44,060 bases of DNA from an uncultured Prevotellaceae bacterium (GTDB taxonomy: Bacteria; Bacteroidota; Bacteroidia; Bacteroidales; Bacteroidaceae). Positions 34,292-42,477 of this stretch are shown piece after piece. A model generated the notes under the pieces. The model had not been told where the DNA came from, searched no databases, and was given only the letters and a program-made list of their open reading frames with translations. Made by a program: the position numbers and the translations under genes. The stretch covers positions 1 through 44,060 of the forward strand of contig ONKX01000015.1 in NCBI GenBank assembly GCA_900318555.1, given 5' to 3'. Numbering within the stretch: the stretch's first letter is position 1; every line of letters begins with the position of its first letter.

Positions 34292-34326
34292 TGCAATGTT
34301 CACTGTTCAACGTTCAATGTTCAACG
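34292..34326. repeat. Period-7 TTCAACG tract
   Basis: Five imperfect 7-base units (TGCAATG, TTCACTG, TTCAACG, TTCAATG, TTCAACG) between the convergent dehydrogenase and DUF4332 genes. The same unit, reverse-complemented, is found between lutB and lutC. Confidence 0.85.
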
Positions 34327-34330
34327 TCGA

Positions 34331-34738
34331 TTAGTATTCCATCACAGCAGGCAACTCCTTAGCCTGGTCAATCATCTTCTGTACTTCTACAACGGCAGGA
34401 ACGCGGTTGGTCAGATTCTTCACGGCGTTCACCTCTTCCAGCTTCTTCTGCAGGTTCTCGGCTACGCGATGCTTCAGTTCCTTGACGGTGTCCACGCCGC
34501 TGGCCTCCAACAGTTCTGCAAACTGAGGTCCAACACCATTGATGCGATACAGGTCGCAGTGGTTTGCCCACTTCAGAATCAGCTTGCCGCTGATGCCGGT
34601 CTGCTCCTCCAGTGCCTTACGGCCTGCGGGCTTTGCACATTTCTCCAACAGTTCTGCATCGGTCTTAATACCAACTGCAATCAGTTTCTCGGCGTAAACT
34701 TCACCTACACCCTCAATGTCAATTACTTTGTAAGTCAT
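34331..34738 (-). CDS. DUF4332 helix-hairpin-helix protein
   Basis: 135 residues starting MTYKVIDIEGVGEVYAEKL at the ATG 34738; the longer frame runs through the promoter and is rejected. Two helix-hairpin-helix-like segments are visible: IEGVGEVYAEKLIAVGIKT and INGVGPQFAELLEASGVDT, typical of DUF4332, a predicted DNA-binding or structural domain. No catalytic motif. Single-gene unit with its own -7 box at 34798-34805. Confidence 0.82.
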   Translation of the reverse strand: MTYKVIDIEGVGEVYAEKLIAVGIKTDAELLEKCAKPAGRKALEEQTGISGKLILKWANHCDLYRINGVGPQFAELLEASGVDTVKELKHRVAENLQKKLEEVNAVKNLTNRVPAVVEVQKMIDQAKELPAVMEY

Positions 34739-34797
34739 ATTATAAAAAGTTTTAGTTATTTTATGTTGCAGTAGGTGCACTTTGCACACTGCGACTG

Positions 34798-34805
34798 CAA
34801 ATATA
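34798..34805 (-). promoter_or_regulatory. -7 box of the DUF4332 gene
   Basis: The minus strand reads TATATTTG, preceded by CG, 60 bases before the start codon. No clear -33 box. Confidence 0.55.
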
Positions 34806-34880
34806 CGAAAAAAGTCTGACTGCACCATATTTTTTTGTTTTTTTAATACAAAAGTGCATGCAATAGGTGGAAAATATTCG

Positions 34881-34888
34881 TACCTTTG
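34881..34888 (+). promoter_or_regulatory. -7 box of the Bax-inhibitor-1 gene
   Basis: TACCTTTG, a perfect TAnnTTTG match, 34 bases before the ATG at 34923. Confidence 0.6.
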
Positions 34889-34922
34889 CAGCGTTAAACA
34901 TAAAAAAGAAAGGAATTTAGAG

Positions 34923-35642
34923 ATGAATTATAACGAAATTGATTTGCGTGGACTCACTGCTGATGAGCAGCTGACCATGTCGCAGGCGTTCCCTGTCTTG
35001 ATGCGTAAAGTGTATGTGTGGATGACTCTCGCACTCGCCATTACCGGCTTCACGGCCTATGCCGTTGCCAACAGCCCTGGCATCCTCCAGGCCATCTACA
35101 CCAACCAGATCCTCTTCTGGGGTCTCATTATCGGCGAGTTTGCACTCGTTTTCGGTGTCAGCGCCGCCATTAATAAGCTGTCGCTGACCACTGCCACGCT
35201 GATGTTTATCCTCTATTCGGTCATCAATGGTGCCCTGTTGTCGTACATCTTCCTGGCCTATACGGCGTCGTCCGTTGCTACGGTGTTCTTCATCACTGCA
35301 GGTACGTTTGCGGCAATGGCTATCGTGGGCTACACCACCAAGACCGACCTCTCGTCGATGGGTAAAATTCTCTTCATGGCCCTCATCGGACTCATCATTG
35401 CCACCATCGTCAACCTCTTTATCAAGAGTAGTGGCTTTACCCTTATTTTGAGCTATGTCGGAGTACTCATCTTCGTTGGACTTACTGCGTGGGATTCCCA
35501 GAAGATCAAGCAGATGCTCCTCCAGGCTCCCGATGCAGGCGAGGGCGCTCAGAAGCTTGCTCTCCTCGGAGCCCTCACCCTTTACCTCGACTTCATCAAC
35601 CTCTTCATCTATCTCCTCCGCATCTTCGGCCGTAGGGAGTAA
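34923..35642 (+). CDS. Bax inhibitor-1/YccA family membrane protein
   Basis: 239 residues. The ATG at 34923 follows a -7 box; the frame upstream crosses the promoter and is not coding. Seven hydrophobic helices with the family segments MRKVYVWMTLALAITG and VGLTAWDSQKIKQM near the C-terminus (the Asp there belongs to the pH-sensing pair in characterised members). The family includes calcium-leak channels and YbhL/YccA proteins; the role here is unknown. Confidence 0.9.
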   Translation: MNYNEIDLRGLTADEQLTMSQAFPVLMRKVYVWMTLALAITGFTAYAVANSPGILQAIYTNQILFWGLIIGEFALVFGVSAAINKLSLTTATLMFILYSVINGALLSYIFLAYTASSVATVFFITAGTFAAMAIVGYTTKTDLSSMGKILFMALIGLIIATIVNLFIKSSGFTLILSYVGVLIFVGLTAWDSQKIKQMLLQAPDAGEGAQKLALLGALTLYLDFINLFIYLLRIFGRRE

Positions 35643-35698
35643 CGAGGCATTATCTGGCCTTTTTATCATGCGATTATACAAAAAAGCGTTACGCAAAT

Positions 35699-35730
35699 TT
35701 GTATAATTGAAGAATTCTTATTATCTTTAC
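35699..35730 (+). promoter_or_regulatory. Promoter of the TPR-HTH regulator
   Basis: TTTG (35699-35702), a 20-base spacer, TATCTTTA (35723-35730), one base off the -7 consensus. It is followed by an AT-rich leader of about 120 bases before the ATG. Confidence 0.55.
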
Positions 35731-35857
35731 ACCCAGAATACAACATTAATGGTAATAAGACATTGTCACAAATAATAACGGGAAATATTATATCTATGAT
35801 TATTTCCTTTATTACTGGCTGACGAAAAAATAAAGGGTAAGAAACGAGTGATGCACC

Positions 35858-37483
35858 ATGAAACATCTGCTGACCGTCATAGCCGTTCTCCTGGCGTTCG
35901 CCTGCTGTACCACAGAGGCGGACCGCAACCGTATGCGCGCTGAGCTGGACAGCATCAACCAGCGCAACCGTAACGACCAGCCCTTCACCGCTGCCGACGT
36001 GCAGCCCTACGTCAATTTCTTCGACGACAACGGCACACCCAACGACCGCCTGCTGGCCCACTACCTTCTGGGCCGTGCCTACCTCGACCACGGCGAAGCC
36101 CCCATGGCCCTCCAGTGCTATCAGGACGCCCTCGACTGCGCTGACACCCTCAGTACCGATTGCGACTATGCCCAACTGGCTAGAGTGTATGCCCAGATGG
36201 CACAGATATTCTACGAACAGGGACTTTATAGAGAGCAATTGACTTTCCAACAACTTGCTTTGAAACATGCTTGGGAAGGTAAGGATACTCTAGCAGCACT
36301 GATGAGCTATGAACAGGAAAGTCAGGCATATCGTAACCTAAACATGCCAGACTCATTATTATATATTTGTGAGCATGTTTCCCAATTCTATCGCAAATAT
36401 GGTTATACTGACTACTCAGCCAAATCATTGTTTTACACTTTTAGTACACTTATAAATCGCAAGGAATTTGACAAGGTCAGAAAATACATGCGAATATATG
36501 AGTCTGAATCTGAATACTTCGATTCCCTCGGAAATATACAGAGAGGGCGAGAAATATATTATAAAATAAAAGGGCTATACTATTTACATACAAACGAGTT
36601 GGATTCTGCGGAATACTATTTCCGAAAAGAATTACGTGACGGAAAGGATTTTGGCAATCAAAATTCTTCTGCAAACGGATTAGCTCTTCTTTATCATAAA
36701 ATACACAAGCCAGACTCTGCAGCTAAATATGCTATTTATGCCTATACTATGCTGGATTCCGTCTATGCCCAAAGATCAACAAAAGAAGTCGAACGAATGC
36801 AAGCTCTATATGATTATACACGTCATCAAGAAATTGCAAGACGAGAAAAAGAAAGAGCTTCAACTGAAAAGTCGAAACGCCAACTCAGCATAGCGATACT
36901 TTTTGGGGTTACGCTTTTAGCAATTCTTATTATCCGCAAATTGTATATAGATAGAAAAAAAAGGCAAGTACAATATATCCAAAATCTTGAGCAGTTGGAA
37001 CAGACACAGTCAGAACTCCTACTGCTCAGGTCCCATGCTGAAGAATATAACGAGCTGATTGCCATAAAAGAATCATTATATGAAGAACAAAATATTATAC
37101 TTCAAGAGCAAAGGAAGAAGAAGTTATTAGACCATGCTGAAATTGACAAACGTATTTTAGAGTCAGATATTTGCAATAGAATATTAAAAAACACATATAA
37201 AAAACTTACCGTTGAGGAATTGCGTGAATGTCGGAAGTTTGTTCTTGAGAATCTGCCTGAGTTCAATAATCTATTATTATCTAAACAATACAAAATTAAC
37301 AATAACGACTTCAATGTCTGTGTGCTATTCCGTCTGGGAATTAAATCTAAGGAAGTTAGTAATCTATTAGGGCTAAGTCAAGGAAGAATATCCCAAATTT
37401 GCACCAAACTCCTTCTTGGCATTTTCAAAAAAGATAAAGGCGGTGCTACAGAATTAATAGAGAAACTCAACGAACTTTACTAA
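35858..37483 (+). CDS. Membrane-anchored TPR regulator with C-terminal HTH
   Basis: 541 residues. An N-terminal signal or anchor (LLTVIAVLLAFACC) precedes TPR-like helical repeats (about 60-310), one membrane helix (LSIAILFGVTLLAILIIRKL, about 341-362), a coiled coil (about 365-430), and a helix-turn-helix near the C-terminus (LFRLGIKSKEVSNLLGLSQGRISQI, partly cited, about 487-512). This fits a Bacteroidales family of one-protein sensors: the TPR part senses outside and the HTH acts in the cytoplasm. Bases up to about 36175 are GC-rich with host-like codons; beyond that the gene is clearly AT-rich, so it looks chimeric. It is followed on the same strand by a DUF3244 gene and a C25 protease gene, its likely targets. 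Confidence 0.8.
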   Translation: MKHLLTVIAVLLAFACCTTEADRNRMRAELDSINQRNRNDQPFTAADVQPYVNFFDDNGTPNDRLLAHYLLGRAYLDHGEAPMALQCYQDALDCADTLSTDCDYAQLARVYAQMAQIFYEQGLYREQLTFQQLALKHAWEGKDTLAALMSYEQESQAYRNLNMPDSLLYICEHVSQFYRKYGYTDYSAKSLFYTFSTLINRKEFDKVRKYMRIYESESEYFDSLGNIQRGREIYYKIKGLYYLHTNELDSAEYYFRKELRDGKDFGNQNSSANGLALLYHKIHKPDSAAKYAIYAYTMLDSVYAQRSTKEVERMQALYDYTRHQEIARREKERASTEKSKRQLSIAILFGVTLLAILIIRKLYIDRKKRQVQYIQNLEQLEQTQSELLLLRSHAEEYNELIAIKESLYEEQNIILQEQRKKKLLDHAEIDKRILESDICNRILKNTYKKLTVEELRECRKFVLENLPEFNNLLLSKQYKINNNDFNVCVLFRLGIKSKEVSNLLGLSQGRISQICTKLLLGIFKKDKGGATELIEKLNELY

Positions 37484-37544
37484 AAACAGCCCAATTAAAC
37501 TTTTACTTAATAAATTTATATCCTTCTCAGTATGAAATACTTAC

Positions 37545-37565
37545 AGCGAAAACTAAATTTTCGCT
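37545..37565 (+). terminator. Hairpin after the regulator gene
   Basis: AGCGAAAA and TTTTCGCT form a perfect 8-bp stem with a 5-base loop, 60 bases behind the regulator stop and 46 bases before the next -7 box. There is no direct T-tail, so it may be a terminator or an operator for the downstream promoter. Confidence 0.45.
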
Positions 37566-37610
37566 AAAGTCTTATTACCTTTTTCCTATGGCCAGATAAA
37601 AAACTCTTCC

Positions 37611-37618
37611 TATCTTTG
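37611..37618 (+). promoter_or_regulatory. -7 box of the DUF3244/C25 genes
   Basis: TATCTTTG, a perfect -7 match, 29 bases before the DUF3244 ATG. No TTTG at the -33 position, which would fit a promoter that needs an activator such as the preceding regulator. Confidence 0.6.
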
Positions 37619-37647
37619 CCGCGTAAAAACATTAAAACAGCAAAATT

Positions 37648-38001
37648 ATGAAGAAGTTATTATTTTTAAGTTTGTTCATTCTATTTATGAACGTTAACGC
37701 AATGGCGTGGGATCCCATCTCCTTCACTGTCAATTATGATGACGAGCAGCCTGGTGGCAATGGTAATCCTAAAACACCTATCACAGTTCCAAAGGTCTAT
37801 ATTGACGACTACACGCTGCTGTTTGAGGCCAATCATCCTGAGTATGTTCTTTATATTAAGGATGAGGATGACAATGTAGTCTATACAACAACGGTCTATT
37901 CTACTCAGACGCAGGTTGTCCTGCCTTCTACTCTCTCAGGTGATTATCAGATTGAGCTCGTCATGGGCTATTGGCTTTTTACTGGTTATATCACATTGTA
38001 A
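37648..38001 (+). CDS. Small secreted DUF3244-like protein
   Basis: 117 residues: signal peptide (MKKLLFLSLFILFMNVNAMA), then one beta-sandwich-like domain with VYIDDYTLLFEANHPEYVLYI and DDNVVYTTTVYST...PSTLSGDYQIELVMG, which matches the pattern of DUF3244 (a short domain ending in a GxYxLxL segment). No catalytic residues and no lipobox. In Bacteroidales such proteins often lie beside secreted proteases and TPR regulators. It might be an inhibitor, a chaperone-like partner or a signal for the neighbouring protease system; none of these is shown by the sequence. Confidence 0.7.
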   Translation: MKKLLFLSLFILFMNVNAMAWDPISFTVNYDDEQPGGNGNPKTPITVPKVYIDDYTLLFEANHPEYVLYIKDEDDNVVYTTTVYSTQTQVVLPSTLSGDYQIELVMGYWLFTGYITL

Positions 38002-38035
38002 GAACTATTTCTATATTAATTAACTGTAGAGAATT

Positions 38036-41002
38036 ATGAAAAGGATTATTCTATTGGCGATTTTATTTCACTTTTGCATCGTGCTTTTTTCACAACAGAA
38101 GCAACGCAATTATGAATTAAAATTCAACTTGTCAGAATTCAGTTTTAATATTGATAAAGGTCTTTTATCAATAAGTACAACAAAAAATTTATCTTTCTAC
38201 TTGGAAGATAGGGAAGTACCAGCAATTCCATATTTCCCTTATCGTATTCTACGACCGGCAAACATGTCAGCCAGCAATTATCAGATTCACTATGAAAAGA
38301 AATTAATATATGAGAATATAGACATTGTGGGTAACCCGGCAATATATCCTACAAATGTGATACCTACAAATGATAATTCCTTTTTAAAAGCCACGAAGTC
38401 CTCAGAAGATCCCATCATTTGGGGTGCCGATAATATTCTTTACGGATATTTCTATGGTTTCTTCAAAGTATCCCCCTTTATATATGACAACAAAACGCGA
38501 AGCTTATATTTTATACCTCAAATTACCATCACATTTAATGACTCTCAGGATGGAGTATATGGGGACACACGAGCAAACACATATGATCAAGAAAAATCAG
38601 AGGAAATCAAAGCATTGATTTTAAATTCTAATGAATTGGCGACATTTTATCCATCAAAAAATACCAGTTCACAAAAAGCATCAAAATCGGCATCGGATAA
38701 GACGGTTTATAATGGGACGTTAGACTATCTTATTATCACCACAGAAGCTTTAAAACCTGTTTTCCAAAATTTGATGGAATGGAAAATCAAAAAAGGTGTG
38801 AGAACCTCAATCGTAACGGTAGAAGCTATCAATAATTCTTATTTTAACCAAAATCGTACCCTACAAGAAAAAATAAAAGATTTTATTTATTATTCATATT
38901 TTGTATATGGTCTCAGGTGGGTTTTGCTAGGAGGTGATGGTACAGTAGTTCCCATTCAGTACTGTGAAGCAAAAGTGAATATGGATGGCACAGTTGAGAC
39001 AGTGTCCACTCCATGTGATTTGTATTATGGCTGTTTATCCGCTCAAAACTTTTATTGGGACGCTGATGGAGACGGGATAATAGGAGAATATACGGACAAT
39101 GTAAATTTGGAACAACATGTATATGTAACCCGAGCACCTGTATCAAATGAGACAGAGGCTAATTATTTTGTACAGAAAGTTATAAAATATGAGAAGCACC
39201 CAACAACTTCAATGTTTTATCAAAAAATGCTATTTGTAGGCGCTCAAGTTGGAAGCCATTTTGCTTCTTTAAGTGATGCGCATATTAAAAGTGAAATAAT
39301 CTATGATCAATATATCAATGATTATTGGTCATATGGACATAGTTTTCTATATGACACAGGTAGTAACATTTCAGGTTATAGCAGTATTACACCCAACAAC
39401 TTCAAAGAATTAATTAATTCCGGTTACCACTATATCCATAACCACTCGCATGGTGTAACAAATTCATGGAGTTTTAATACAGATAACTCTTACTCTATTT
39501 CAGATGCAAGTTCGCAAACAAATAGTGAACCTTCAATATTTGTAACATCTAGTTGTTTAACTAATGCTTTTGATTCCCCCTGTTTGAGCAAGGCGTTAAT
39601 GAACTCCACTCATGGAGCAATAGCCTATTTCGGCAGTTCAAGAGATGGATTCTATACAACGAGCCCCTTTTCAATTGGAAGGTCGCTTCTGTATAACTCT
39701 TTCTTTTTTAATATACTATTTACAGGGCATCCTTATTATGGCCAGTATAGATTTGGTGCTGTTGCCGCAGAGGTAAAAAGACAATTTGCAGATAATGCGA
39801 ATACGAGCGAAACAGATGGATATCGGTATTTGGAATTTGCCATTAACCCATTAGGCGATCCTGAATTGCCACTATATACCAGTACCCCAAGTGTGTTTTC
39901 TGGTATTTCAATTACGACAAATAACGCTAATGAAGTAGTAGTTTCAACAGGAAGTATAGGCGGATGCACAATTGCTTTAGTAAGTACTGACAATGGAGTC
40001 AGCTATTTTGATGTTGTAAATAATGTATCCTCTTATACATTCACGGATGTTTATGCACCATGCAGAGTGACTGTAACAAAGCACAACTATATGGCTTATG
40101 AGAGCGAAGTCATAAAACCAAAATTTGCAATTATGGGTAATGCCGACATCTGTGGGACAAATGTATATTCTATAAAGAATCTTCCATCGGATTGTACAGT
40201 TACATGGAATTTCTCCAACTCGTCATCGCCTGTTAGTAATTTATTACTTCAAAACACCCCGTCACAGGGGAAATGTACAATTACAAATCCCAATAGCATA
40301 CATATTAACGAAAAATTAAATGCTACAATTTATAAGGATGGCGTATCCTATGGAACTGCAAGTCTGAATGTTTCAACAGGTGCAAGTTTCTCTGCATATT
40401 TTGAACAGCCAGGAGGGACAATCAATGGCGGTTCAATAGTCTATCCCCATATGACAAATAGTATACATGATAATCAAATTCTGGGTGCATTCGAGTTGTG
40501 TCAGATTCAGTTTACGTCACCTGATTTTGTAGATTGCAATTTTACTTTCACAGGATACACTCCTTCTGAATGGTATTTAGTAGGAACAACAATCTATGCT
40601 AAATTCCCCTCCGTTGGGAATACGATGAAACAATGTGTGGTAGAAGGTCACCAACAGAATGGTTGCAAAATATTCAAATTCTTTATTAATGTCATACCTA
40701 GTAGTGTACTTCCACACGCGAACATAGCAAATGCTGTCATTAATTCCTCTGGCAGAAAGTACACAATATCATTACAACAGGTAACAAACGAGGTTGTTTG
40801 TGACGGATTGAGGTATGATGTGGATTTGCCTGCAGAATGGAATTTATCTGTGGCAAACGCCACAACAGGCTCCATCCTCTTTGAAGAGCGCGTCAAGGGT
40901 GCAAGTACATCATTTGACGCTTCAAGGTGGCGTCCTGGCATATATGTTATTACTTATGAACTTAACGGAAAGATTAATACGAAAAAAATAACAATAAAAT
41001 AA
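38036..41002 (+). CDS. Gingipain-like C25 family cysteine protease, probable T9SS cargo
   Basis: 988 residues. Signal peptide (MKRIILLAILFHFCIVLFSQ), then a prodomain-like region with beta strands. The C25 catalytic domain starts at LDYLIITTEALKPVFQNL (about 230), with the catalytic His472 in IHNHSHG and Cys507 in VTSSCLTNAF. The 35-residue distance and the following GAIAYFGSSRDGFY fit the gingipain fold. Immunoglobulin-like repeats follow (about 620-900), and the end WRPGIYVITYELNGKINTKKITIK (partly cited) has the form of a T9SS type A sorting domain. Export by the T9SS is therefore likely, in line with porW/porX in this window. AT-rich, unlike the core genes. Confidence 0.85.
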   Translation: MKRIILLAILFHFCIVLFSQQKQRNYELKFNLSEFSFNIDKGLLSISTTKNLSFYLEDREVPAIPYFPYRILRPANMSASNYQIHYEKKLIYENIDIVGNPAIYPTNVIPTNDNSFLKATKSSEDPIIWGADNILYGYFYGFFKVSPFIYDNKTRSLYFIPQITITFNDSQDGVYGDTRANTYDQEKSEEIKALILNSNELATFYPSKNTSSQKASKSASDKTVYNGTLDYLIITTEALKPVFQNLMEWKIKKGVRTSIVTVEAINNSYFNQNRTLQEKIKDFIYYSYFVYGLRWVLLGGDGTVVPIQYCEAKVNMDGTVETVSTPCDLYYGCLSAQNFYWDADGDGIIGEYTDNVNLEQHVYVTRAPVSNETEANYFVQKVIKYEKHPTTSMFYQKMLFVGAQVGSHFASLSDAHIKSEIIYDQYINDYWSYGHSFLYDTGSNISGYSSITPNNFKELINSGYHYIHNHSHGVTNSWSFNTDNSYSISDASSQTNSEPSIFVTSSCLTNAFDSPCLSKALMNSTHGAIAYFGSSRDGFYTTSPFSIGRSLLYNSFFFNILFTGHPYYGQYRFGAVAAEVKRQFADNANTSETDGYRYLEFAINPLGDPELPLYTSTPSVFSGISITTNNANEVVVSTGSIGGCTIALVSTDNGVSYFDVVNNVSSYTFTDVYAPCRVTVTKHNYMAYESEVIKPKFAIMGNADICGTNVYSIKNLPSDCTVTWNFSNSSSPVSNLLLQNTPSQGKCTITNPNSIHINEKLNATIYKDGVSYGTASLNVSTGASFSAYFEQPGGTINGGSIVYPHMTNSIHDNQILGAFELCQIQFTSPDFVDCNFTFTGYTPSEWYLVGTTIYAKFPSVGNTMKQCVVEGHQQNGCKIFKFFINVIPSSVLPHANIANAVINSSGRKYTISLQQVTNEVVCDGLRYDVDLPAEWNLSVANATTGSILFEERVKGASTSFDASRWRPGIYVITYELNGKINTKKITIK

Positions 41003-41009
41003 AAAATAT

Positions 41010-41059
41010 TATTTAAACGTTTTCCTACGCAATATATTGTTAGGGAAAACGTTTAAATA
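41010..41059. repeat. 16-bp inverted repeat between the protease and the lipoprotein
   Basis: TATTTAAACGTTTTCC (41010-41025) and its exact complement (41044-41059) are separated by 18 bases. Each arm also holds the palindrome AAACGTTT. It could be a terminator, an mRNA-stabilising hairpin or a pair of operator sites before the lipoprotein gene. Confidence 0.75.
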
Positions 41060-41086
41060 TTGATAACAAATAAAGAAACAAACAAA

Positions 41087-41578
41087 ATGAAAAAGGCAAC
41101 AATTGTATTGGCTATTATGGCAATGGTTCTGCTGACGGGCTGCTCAACAGCAGAAAACGCAGTATCGGTTGGAGATGTGCATAATTCGGAGTGTTCCCAT
41201 ACGTGGACACGCTCAGCAGATGCCGACGAGGAGCATTCTCCAGAACAGCTCCGTAGGATAGACTCACAGCCATTGATCGTCAAACTGATTCGTGAGGGAA
41301 AAAACATCTCTGGTGAGATAAGGGACTACCGTATAGGCTGTTCACATGGCGATCTATATGTAGACTGCCAAGAGGATGGCAAGAAATTGAACATTAATGT
41401 AAACGAGAAGAAACAGCACAATATGGGCGACATCGGGTCAACTTGTCTCTGCTTCATTAACATCTACTTTACTCTGTACGACGTGGAGGGTGACGCTTTC
41501 CAGCTGTCGATAGATGGCAAAGATATTGGTGATGTATCCTTTAAGGAGAACAATGTTGTAGAGCTGACCTATCCCTGA
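41087..41578 (+). CDS. Small lipoprotein of the protease locus
   Basis: The ATG at 41087 is chosen over a TTG at 41060 that overlaps the inverted repeat. 163 residues: lipoprotein signal MKKATIVLAIMAMVLLTGC (Cys19), then an acidic and His-containing region and a probable beta-rich domain with cysteine-containing segments GCSHGDLYVDC and STCLCFINIYFTLYDVEG. I do not recognise the family. It is 84 bases behind the C25 gene and may be a partner, inhibitor or immunity-like protein. Confidence 0.75.
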   Translation: MKKATIVLAIMAMVLLTGCSTAENAVSVGDVHNSECSHTWTRSADADEEHSPEQLRRIDSQPLIVKLIREGKNISGEIRDYRIGCSHGDLYVDCQEDGKKLNINVNEKKQHNMGDIGSTCLCFINIYFTLYDVEGDAFQLSIDGKDIGDVSFKENNVVELTYP

Positions 41579-41626
41579 TCTATAACAACGACGAAATAAC
41601 AATGAGTCCATAAATACCAAGAAAAA

Positions 41627-41658
41627 TTTGGGAATGTCAAAGATAGTTCGTATCTTTG
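41627..41658 (+). promoter_or_regulatory. Strong promoter without an obvious gene
   Basis: TTTG (41627-41630), a 20-base spacer, TATCTTTG (41651-41658): one of the best matches in the window. No convincing ORF begins within the next 290 bases. Confidence 0.7.
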
Positions 41659-41664
41659 CACCCA

Positions 41665-41830
41665 AGACATATTTATTGGAACAGGGAGTCCTTAAGGGCA
41701 TTTGGAATCTCACGACAACAGCCACGTCATATTATTCCACTAACCAAAGGCATCCTCATGCGCTCCTCTTGCAAGAGGCGGCGTATGTTGGTATGACTGT
41801 GACCATTCATCACCGCCTCCCTTTTCAATA
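41665..41830 (+). ncRNA. Candidate structured leader or small RNA
   Basis: Downstream of a strong promoter, CATGCGC-t-CCTCTT (41757-41770) folds on AAGAGG-cg-GCGTATG (41773-41787), giving two stacked stems. An alternative, mutually exclusive stem pairs GAGGCGG (41775-41781) with CCGCCTC (41813-41819), which is followed by CCTTTTC. This could be an attenuator for the broken gene at 41952 or an independent small RNA. The rest of 41579-41951 holds no gene that I can support. Confidence 0.35.
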
Positions 41831-41951
41831 GAAATGTAGGTAACAAAATAGAATTGTTACATTCCCCAACGTGATTTTTTGATTTTATTAACGCCGTAGG
41901 GTATGAATGTACCCTTGGCAAGTCAACAGGTATTTAACTGAAAACGTGAAT

Positions 41952-42477
41952 ATGAATCACAATGAAGAAGTCCCAGACTTTCTGGGCGGACTCGGCGACA
42001 TGCTGCCCGCCGATGTCCTGAAGAAGGTGAACGAACTGCGCCCCAGGCAGCCAGTATGTGGATACCCAGATAAACATTGGGGAGACCCTCCCCGTCCCTC
42101 CCTGTGTAGGGAGGGAGAAGAATACGGAAAAGAAAGAGGACATCATCAAGAATGAAACTCCGTTGTCAGCCTTGTTCCGTGAGAATCACCATGAGAAGTT
42201 GAGGAAGGTCATTGACTCGTGGCGACCATATCTCATTGGTGGTGATGCTAGTGTTAATGCCCTCGCAATGACTCGCTTTGAGTTCAATAAGGAACGGATT
42301 TATTCGAACAAGGTCTATCGCGACCTGTGCGAACTTGACACCCTTGGTGCTTTGCAAGTTTCGCTAAGTCAGTTGGCCCGCTACCTTTCAGCGCATTCCA
42401 ACCTGAGCCGCAGTTATGCAACGCTATACCAACAACTGAAAAACTATCGTAACGAATATGTAACTTATTCGCCTTGA
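41952..42477 (+). pseudogene. Frameshifted gene of unknown function
   Basis: Two overlapping frames read like one protein. The first (from 41952) begins MNHNEEVPDFLGGLGDML and ADVLKKVNELR, a natural N-terminus. The second (open from before 42058 to 42477) continues with KNETPLSALFRENHHEKL, WRPYLIGGDASVNALAM and LSQLARYLSAHSNLSRSY. A single-base change near 42040-42060, or the GC-rich double hairpin inserted at 42079-42116, could explain the shift. I do not recognise the family; the C-terminal part looks all-helical. It converges on the hipA remnant with a 13-base overlap. Confidence 0.5.
42079..42116. repeat. GC-rich double hairpin in the frameshifted gene
   Basis: GGGGAG-acc-CTCCCC (42079-42093) is directly followed by TCCCTCCCT-gtgt-AGGGAGGGA (42095-42116), both perfect stems. 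This REP-like arrangement is foreign to the surrounding sequence. Confidence 0.7.

Noticed and set aside
23266-34326. Could the 7-8 base tandem tracts be CRISPR arrays?
   Set aside because: The units are too short, contiguous and lack unique spacers; no cas genes are present.
41628-41831. 67-codon ORF in the gap after the lipoprotein
   Set aside because: Its start overlaps the -33 and -7 boxes of a strong promoter, so it could not be read from that transcript; no family resemblance.
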